From Membranipora membranacea (Eukaryota; Bryozoa; Gymnolaemata; Cheilostomatida; Membraniporidae), in contig OU612069.1 in NCBI GenBank assembly GCA_914767715.1, forward strand, positions 4,340,001 to 4,404,000: DNA of 64,000 nt. The letters run 5' to 3'. A model generated the notes under the pieces. The model worked only from the letters and a program-made list of their open reading frames with translations, had not been told where the DNA came from and searched no databases. Both the position numbers and the translations under genes were made by a program. The stretch's first letter is position 1. Each line of letters opens with the position of its first letter. This document shows, in pieces, positions 57,390 through 64,000 of this stretch.

Positions 57390-58123
57390 GTAACAGTTAG
57401 ATCAAGTATAGTTTAGTTTATTATCAGATCTGATATTATCATGTGATAACAAAAATGGATCACAGGGTGCTCTAGGTAAAAACTGCACTAGAAATTTATC
57501 AGCTTACATAATAAAAGTTGGCACGGTATGACGTAAAAAGATTAAAAAAGCTCCTAGGTCTCTTCTCAGTGCAATATCGCTTTAGTATAAAATTACTGAC
57601 TGTCCAAGAAGATTTTGTGAGGAGTCATTATAAATATTTTATTACGTAACGGGTGGGTAGGATCATTTGAAACTTCACTAAAGTATGACCTAATTTGCCT
57701 GCAATTTGGGTTCGCGCCTCACCAGTAGACTGGGAACAACTGGAATGCAGGCAAGTTGGATGAAAATTGATCTAGGTAATAATATTATGAAACCTTTATG
57801 TTCAAGCTTGGAAGGGAGAGGACAAACACAGAAGATTTGATGTTTGTACAATGTATATTATAGGTAGCAAGGGTGCAGCCTGTTGGATAAAGGTTAAGGC
57901 TTGGGATCTTTATTAAAATCAGATAGGCCAAATATATATATTTTTAGTGATCAATTCAGGAATGATTTCACCCGGAGGTTAGACCACAGAAGAGAAAAGG
58001 AGCAACTGGCTCTAAAATCCTCACTAATTCTGATCGAATGACACCGCCCTTCCCTCCTGGACTAGCTTTTACTCATAGTTGTTAATTTCACTCACAGTTA
58101 TTATTGAAATATACTTTTAATAG
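57390..58123. other. Intron, no element recognised
   Basis: No repeat family of this window matches here. Confidence 0.5.
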
Positions 58124-58213
58124 GCGATCAAGATGATGCAACCAGTCTTTGTTGCACAGCAGATGAGGATGAGGCTTCTGCACCCGAAGCGCTAGCTCCT
58201 TTTTCCCAATTCG
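58124..58213 (+). CDS. Disordered Tyr/Ser-rich gene, second set exon 4
   Basis: 90 bp, phase 1 to 1, acceptor 'tatacttttaatag', donor 'ttcg|gttagt'. It encodes DQDDATSLCCTADEDEASAP and EALAPFSQF, acidic. No known domain. Confidence 0.72.
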
Positions 58214-58309
58214 GTTAGTAAATCTGTGTTTGGTAAATTGCCAGGGGTTGCCAAGTGCACAAAATGGGGTATGAAAATAAAACCCTTCGAGATTTGCTGT
58301 TTAGTAAGA

Positions 58310-58545
58310 AACAGAAGATTGGGCTGCCCCTAAAGAGGGACGCAAGGTGCCCTAAATCCTCATACTGAGAATGTGATACATCCTAGAAAACTAGAATGCA
58401 TCCTAGAGGTGAGGCCATAGAAGACCTAATCATGGGTGTGCAGCGAGCTGCCAAAACTGAACTTGCACTAATCGGCCATTGGTAATGACACTTTGATCTT
58501 AGCCAATAGGCTGAAATTTGCATGTATCTTCATTATCATCATCTT
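58310..58545 (-). repeat. Dispersed repeat D, inverted copy
   Basis: Reverse complement of the element at 34070-34305 ('cctaaagagggacgcaagg', 'tagaatgcatcctagaggtg', 'tgatcttagccaatagg'). It lies in an intron of the plus-strand gene. It shows that the repeat is dispersed, not confined to the 1.1-kb array. Confidence 0.8.
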
Positions 58546-58709
58546 AAATCTTTCTCAGTTTGTAATGTAAACCATTATCTGCTTGGTTAACTTTTAAATG
58601 TAGTTTATACATATTTAGTAATACAACAGTTATAGATAATAAAATAGCTTTATGAGACATCTCTGAAACAGAAGAATAGTCTATATTCACCTTTCTCTTA
58701 CTCTGACAG

Positions 58710-58854
58710 GATTAGGAGGGGCGATAGTTGGAGGTATGATTAGGCAGAGGAGACAAACCTATTCCTGTAACAGCCCGTTTATACTACATCGCCACAGTGA
58801 GCACACATCTCCTATCGATATGTCTGCTAGGCATAGTAATACACCTCGTGTGTG
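58710..58854 (+). CDS. Disordered Tyr/Ser-rich gene, second set exon 5
   Basis: 145 bp, phase 1 to 2, acceptor 'ctttctcttactctgacag', donor 'gtgtg|gtgagt'. It encodes GLGGAIVGGMIRQRRQTYS, a short glycine-zipper-like hydrophobic run followed by basic residues, then HRHSEHTSPIDMSARHSNTP. The hydrophobic part is too short for a standard membrane helix. Confidence 0.8.
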
Positions 58855-59255
58855 GTGAGTGGAGCTATGCACCCCTGAGGTCACCTTCGATATAATGCTT
58901 AATTAACCATAGAGCAGAACAAAGACTCACTCATCACCTAAGCCTTTTGGCTTGATTCCTGTGATCTTTGAGTGTAGTGGGTATCTACTGTTGATAAGAC
59001 TGTAGTTGATAGGTCTGTCAGGCACAGTATTACACCTTCTGAGAACACATAACTAAAAGTGTATTGAAATTCCTCAACTCTTTTAGTAAGATATATCTAC
59101 TGATAAGTTACTATCATCACAGTCTGGAATCAATATTACACCAAATGATAACACAACAATGGTCCCTGTTTTTATCTCTAACCTCTTCACTGTGGCTCAT
59201 TTCTAGTTAGGTGACGTAACAATAATTATACCTCTCCTTACTTTGTGTGTTGTAG

Positions 59256-59494
59256 CTTGGCAGGGTTGAGCCGGTTGAGACTTCAGTCCAGAGAGATGCT
59301 CTACTTGGATACGAATGAGACAACAACAACTGTTGGTGAGCCTGCTGACCAGGTGATCCCTGAGCACCACCTGGAGCAGCCGTTACTCGCCACAGAACAT
59401 AATCAGTCAGAACGATCATCTCTTCAGGAGAAGAGAACTTCACATTGCTCATCAGATACAAGAATTAATATAGACATGAATGGTCTCGAAGCAG
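59256..59494 (+). CDS. Disordered Tyr/Ser-rich gene, second set exon 6
   Basis: 239 bp, phase 2 to 1, acceptor 'actttgtgtgttgtag', donor 'gcag|gtattg'. It encodes LAGLSRLRLQSREMLYLDTN, then EPADQVIPEHHLEQPLLATE and a polar end with SSLQEKRTSHCSSDTR. The phases match both neighbours. The frame reading on past the donor to 59550 is intronic. Confidence 0.82.
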
Positions 59495-59963
59495 GTATTG
59501 CTAGCTACTGTATTGTTAGCTACTGTGTTGTTGGCTACTTGTATTGTTAGCTATTTTCACCTACACTTAGCCGATGTGTTGGCACTGATTGGCTGGTGGG
59601 AGATGGAGATTCAATGCTAGGTCAGATGGTACTTTCCTGAAAGAACCTATTAGTGTTATAGTGACATGTAAGAGTAATTCATTTTCACTTTCACTGTATT
59701 TCACTTGTTATATTTTGTGAGCTGGCATTGGCTCTCTCTACCACCCAAAAGTCGATCAGATAAGAGCCCTCACTTTGGCTACCTACCTTGTGGGAAAAAT
59801 TAAATTGAAGCAAACTTGATAAGCTTGTAAAACTCATAATTTATCTAACAGACTCTCTGTGTATACACCAAGTGGTGAAGTGACACAAAAACTTGGACAC
59901 AGTTGTAACGAGCTGTTAAAGATTGGCAGTTGGTGAATCTTTTGAACTTACTTTTAACTTCAG

Positions 59964-60286
59964 ACTCTACAGACTCTGAGGCAGAGAAGCAGTCTCAGAG
60001 TATAGGTGAACGTTTACTGAAGCAGGCCAGTCCTCATATAGCAGAGTATCTCAACTCTCAGTCTGAACAGTATAACAACAAATCTACTGCTGAGACAGGG
60101 GAGCTTAGTCATCGGTCGGCAGACCCGGCTCATCATCTGTCGGCAGACCCTGCTCATCATCAGTCCGCTGACCCAGCTCCTAACATGGAGGGTTTGGTGG
60201 AAGGTGAAAGCGATCAACTTCCCGAGGAGTATACTGCGGGTAAATCTCCCAATCAAGCTCATCTAGCAAGACTACGCAATGAATTT
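59964..60286 (+). CDS. Disordered Tyr/Ser-rich gene, second set exon 7
   Basis: 323 bp, phase 1 to 0, acceptor 'cttacttttaacttcag', donor 'gaattt|gtaagt'. It encodes DSTDSEAEKQSQSIGERLLK, a helical QASPHIAEYLNSQSEQYNNK, then three tandem copies of SADPAHH-like residues, and an acidic region EGLVEGESDQLPEEYTAGKS. An earlier GT at 60240 is a weaker donor and would break the phase with the next exon. The SADPA repeats continue in spirit into the next exon (KSDPAELADPD). Confidence 0.83.
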
Positions 60287-60837
60287 GTAAGTTTAGGGTA
60301 AAATATGTAAATAGACGTTGGGTAATTTTCTGCTAGCTCTATGTTCAAAATATTTAAGAGCCAAACATTACAACAATGATATGGTGGACACAAAGTTAAT
60401 CTGACCGCGCTGACACTCATCAACAGGCTCACGGAGAGAGACTCATACACAATAAGATTAAAAAATCAGTAAATACATGCTGCTTTGCTGCTGTTATTCT
60501 TTTTGTAAGCTCTTTATTGGCTGTCTATATCATTACAACATTGAAATGATTTCCAAATAGTGCGGGAAAAAAGGTGAAAAGTAAAAAATAGCAAAAATGT
60601 TAGAGTGAGAATATAGTAACGTAAGAATGAAATCTGAATGTATCTTTACTTCCTATCTTATGAATATATAAACTTTTATTGGCAACCAAAGTCATCTCAT
60701 TAGTAATGTTTTTCATTCAGTGCCAGTAAAAAAATTTAAAATAAAACAGAATAGAGTAGCATTAACATTGTTGATTAATTTGATAACATTTGGTTGAATA
60801 GCAATGCTCTAAATGATCTGAACTCCTATTTGTACAG

Positions 60838-61009
60838 ACACCGAGGAAATCTGACCCCGCTGAACTCGCTGACCCTGATTGGCAGCTGAGGCAGCAGGCC
60901 GGTAGTCTAGTAGATATGGAGAGAGATGAAGCCCAAATGACTACAGAGACAGGAGCTGCTATATTAGACGAGATTAGAGATATGCAGTTTATACTAGATC
61001 AAGCACAAG
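60838..61009 (+). CDS. Disordered Tyr/Ser-rich gene, second set exon 8
   Basis: 172 bp, phase 0 to 1, acceptor 'ctcctatttgtacag', donor 'acaag|gtatga'. It encodes TPRKSDPAELADPDWQLRQQ, then a likely alpha-helical, coiled-coil-like stretch through VDMERDEAQMTTETGAAILD and EIRDMQFILDQAQ. This is the most structured part of the visible protein and may be its dimerisation segment. Confidence 0.82.
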
Positions 61010-61813
61010 GTATGATAGTTATATAATATAAAAAATAATATGAAATAAAGTATGAAGTTTCAAAAAAGGCAAAAAAGGTCATAATTATTACTGAATCAAA
61101 TATAGTACCCTCAAGGAGATAAGTATCCGCAAGACAACAAGTTTGCTTATATCCACAGTTTTATAACAACAAAATTTGTGGCTAGCTGAAATTCATAAAC
61201 CTTATAACATTACGCTTAGCTTCTGGTAAGTGCAGGCTAACATTGAATCACCCAAGACTTGCTGAACTGAACTCTAACACATATTTCCTCTCTTAGGATT
61301 TGCTTACTCAATAAATACAATCTGAAGGAATAAGATTGTAGAGTCACTACTAGTGACCTGTTTTTTCTGTTTTTAATACTTTATTTGCAATCTAAATCAT
61401 TTTGGCGAAACAGAAGAAAAAAAGACAATGGAAAGAAACCATAATGGTTTTACCAGAAAAACTGTATTCTGTTCAATCTCATAATAATAGCTCATGAAAA
61501 TTTGCAAAAGGCCTTAAACCCCAGTCAAGTTTATCTACCTTCAGGTCATACAACTATAGAGTGTAAATTAAATGCTTTAACAAATTTTGCACGTTCGTTC
61601 GCTTCAAGATTAAGGCTTTGTGATGATTTTGATGTGCAAATTAATAATCTACCCTCCCCATCCCAATAACTACAGGAAAAACTTTTGTATACGATCAAAT
61701 CTTTTTTTTGTGTGAATAAAGTAAACGGAAATAAGTAAAATTCGGATGTGCATAAAATAACGTAGGAAAGACCAGACAATTCAAATGAGCAGAATAATTT
61801 TGTTGTATTTTAG

Positions 61814-61954
61814 AAGCCAGAGAGTATGAGATGTCGGCAGCAGCAGCAGTGTTGTATGAAGAGCCAGCGGAGATTGGCAGCAGCTCACAGATTTACAATT
61901 ACTCAGTACCAGATTACTCTGTACCGCAGGCCTGTTCACTATCTCCCGCTGAGG
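61814..61954 (+). CDS. Disordered Tyr/Ser-rich gene, second set exon 9
   Basis: 141 bp, phase 1 to 1, acceptor 'ttttgttgtattttag', donor 'gagg|gtgagt'. It encodes EAREYEMSAAAAVLYEEPAE, continuing the helix, and a tyrosine-rich segment SQIYNYSVPDYSVPQACSLS with two YSVP copies. It has the same length as the LRR exons by coincidence, without sequence relation. Confidence 0.8.
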
Positions 61955-62049
61955 GTGAGTCATAGCTACACTGATTAAAGGTTGATTTAAATCTAGCTGT
62001 TGCACGCCACATCGTCAAGTGTGTGTAGAGAAATTTGAATTGCCTTAAG

Positions 62050-62196
62050 GTTGGTCTCAGTTTGTAGGTAAGTCGGAGCACACCTGGGGGCCAACCAAAC
62101 CCAGTGGTCGGTGGAATGCAGTGGGTATCGAACCACGACCTTCAGCTTTTGCGTGCTGAAGGACCAGTGTTCTAACCGACTGAGCCACCTTCTACT
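62050..62196 (-). mobile_element. tRNA-derived SINE, copy 2
   Basis: On the minus strand, box A 'tggctcagtcgg' and box B 'ggttcgatacc' (about 62125-62135) are better preserved than in copy 1. The body again contains 'cccccaggtgtgctccgac'. It shares the tail with copy 1, so they are one family. It lies antisense in an intron. Confidence 0.88.
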
Positions 62197-62199
62197 GAT

Positions 62200-63283
62200 A
62201 TACGAGTTGATCCACACAAAGCGACAATGCCACAAAGAAGACCAATAAACAATATTTTGCTGAGGAAGCTGATATTTTCCAAAGGCAGATAGATCAGTTT
62301 CAAGTTCAGGCTGAGTTATGTTATGTTCACTATCTCTTGCTGAGGGTAACACCAACACTGCTGGTTTACTATCTCTGAGATGCAAGTCTCTCTACAGCAT
62401 AGTGACGTACATATAAGAAGACCTACTGGTTAGGTTTTGTTTATCTGTCTGGTTTTAAGTTTAGGAACTCCAGCACATTTGAATCAATTCAGTAGCTACT
62501 GCAATGTGAATATAACCAACAGTAATTGATAGCTTGCACATGCGCAAAGTTGGTGAGCGGCTGAGTTTCTCAGTACCCTGTTGCTTTTCTGCGATTAACA
62601 AAACCAAAATGTACGAAATGATCCATCAGAAGAAGTGAGGTTAAAGTGGCAGCACACCATCTGACCCTCCTGTTGTACGCAAAATGTTTCGTTGACTGAC
62701 CTCTCCAGAGGCGCGCTGATATCACTCATACTACAGGAAGACACAATCAGGCATCAATACATTTCAATAACAGATTTCATTTCTGTTGTGTTGATTACAT
62801 AGTCATGGGTTCAAGCCCATGAATTGAACAATCATAATCGAATGTCCCGTCTGCAACACATTTTGGTCTATCTAATTTCTACATGTTGAAGGCAGATATT
62901 TCTTATGTTTGTTTTGTTAGTTATGAGACATCAGCTATGTCAGCTATTTGGTCCGTATTTTCTGTCTGCCTATACCCCTTATATTTTGAGCTCTGAGTCA
63001 TTATACTACGATACCTACAATGATTTAGCTAGTATTATATTTTGTTGCAAGAGTTTTCATCTGTTATGGCATTGGTTGTTAGATCTCAGCCAGGTCATTT
63101 GCTAAGTCCGTACTTCCTGTTTGTTCAGTGCCATGATCCCACGAGCCTGAGAGTTATCATACTATTATACCTACAATGTATTAGTTAGTATCATATGTTT
63201 ATCATACATTACAAAGTCCATACACCCTGTTTGCTGAGTCTCCAGATCTGTAGAGCTATGAGTATCTCTATACCCTGTGACAG
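62200..63283. other. Intron, no element recognised
   Basis: It has imperfect copies of 'catactattatacctacaatg' (about 63000-63020 and 63160-63180) and 'gtccgtactt..tgtttg' (about 63105 and 63210), which indicates a local tandem duplication of about 150 bp. No exon supported. Confidence 0.45.
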
Positions 63284-63400
63284 GTGGTAGTTACAATGAT
63301 GGCAGTAGTCTCTCTAGTGAGCCGATAGTTAAAAGAAGAAGAAGAGCAGCAGCAGGAGGAGGCAGAGTATGTAAGGGTAAACTATACTCTAGCTCTGACT
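63284..63400 (+). CDS. Disordered Tyr/Ser-rich gene, second set exon 10
   Basis: 117 bp, phase 1 to 1, acceptor 'tataccctgtgacag', donor 'gact|gtaagt'. It encodes GSYNDGSSLSSEPIVKRRRR, then AAAGGGRVCKGKLYSSSD. The cluster KRRRR could be a nuclear localisation signal. A stop two codons past the donor shows that the exon must be spliced. The gene continues beyond the window. Confidence 0.8.
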
Positions 63401-64000
63401 GTAAGTAAACAATACAAACTTAAACGTATTTACTAAAACTACACAGGCCTCACGTGTTTATTCATTCACAAACAATGCAAACTTGAACCTCCGAATGTAA
63501 GCTACACATGATAATAAGTGACATTGTGTCGGGGTTATAAAAATACAATACCCTAGAACTCCACTGGTATTTGGGTCTTCCAACTACAACATACCTTAGA
63601 ATAGTAAAGTTTTCCCAGCAGGAAATGTGCCTATTATTGCAGATGCTTGCAAAATTACCACACATATTATAATATAGTATAGTACTGCCTCTACCAGATT
63701 GCCATCTTGTTGGATGTAAAACAAACACATAATACCACCGAAAGATTTCGGTTCAACTTATCATCTTATTTTATACAATATTTGGCCAGTCTGATAATAG
63801 GATTGACTAAAGAGAGAAAAGTTATATTTGTTATTGCCATAAACATATAAACGCTATATATATTTATATGTTAATGGCTATTGCATAACAAATTTGGCAT
63901 TTGTCTTCTTAATGCCTTCTAAGTTTGGCTGTACATAGTGGAAGTTGATAGGTTCTCAAACTCATCCTGAGGGTAAACAATTCTCTAATTTTCTCATGGG
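63401..64000. other. Intron at right edge
   Basis: No exon or repeat recognised. The minus frame at 63462-63728 has no motif. Confidence 0.5.

Noticed and set aside
54010-62196. tRNA genes at 54080-54150 and 62120-62196
   Set aside because: Boxes A and B are present but the cloverleaf stems are disrupted and both continue into a shared SINE body.

Overview
The window is AT-rich, repeat-dense nuclear DNA of a metazoan, most likely an invertebrate. The evidence is many short exons with GT-AG borders and matching intron phases, large introns, many decayed non-LTR retrotransposons, tRNA-derived SINEs and a long satellite array. No species can be named from the sequence. There is no sign of prokaryotic, viral or organelle gene organisation, no complete tRNA or rRNA gene, and no CRISPR.

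Left part (1-29.7 kb, minus strand): one leucine-rich-repeat (LRR) gene can be assembled from five phase-matched exons. A first exon starts with an N-myristoylation-type sequence, MGNNKSK (29653-29539). A 232-bp exon follows (29253-29022). Then come three exons of exactly 141 bp (21028-20888, 10825-10685, 5537-5397), each with phase-2 borders and each encoding 47 residues, about two LRRs. The gene runs off the left edge. Its introns are built from a head-to-tail segmental duplication of roughly 5.3 kb, partial further copies, and several decayed LINE fragments. One LINE insertion at 9223-9831 has a paralogous empty site at about 4507.

Middle (29.9-38.9 kb): a deleted LINE reverse transcriptase fused to a GC-rich block is followed by a degenerate array with a period near 1.1 kb. 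In it, segments of about 190-225 bp (295 in one copy) are bounded by inverted termini of the type CAGGGGTGTATAAA / TTTATACACCCCTG. Part of the array, 425 bp, is present again in inverted orientation and carries a conserved hairpin.

Satellite region (39.3-50.8 kb): two blocks, about 6.8 kb and 2.0 kb, of a satellite built from two related monomers of 64 bp and 57 bp. They are separated by 2.7 kb that contains a piece of the 1.1-kb array family and a possible orphan exon.

Right part (51.9-64 kb, plus strand): at least 13 short exons, nearly all phase 1, encode a low-complexity Tyr/Ser/Glu/Asp-rich protein that I do not recognise. Two exons of the first set (52839-52869 and 53548-53754) are clear paralogues of two exons in the second set (56725-56782 and 57177-57389). 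So an exon group, or a whole gene, was duplicated in tandem. The gene continues beyond the right edge. Its introns hold two antisense tRNA-derived SINEs and one copy of a dispersed repeat that is also found in the 1.1-kb array.
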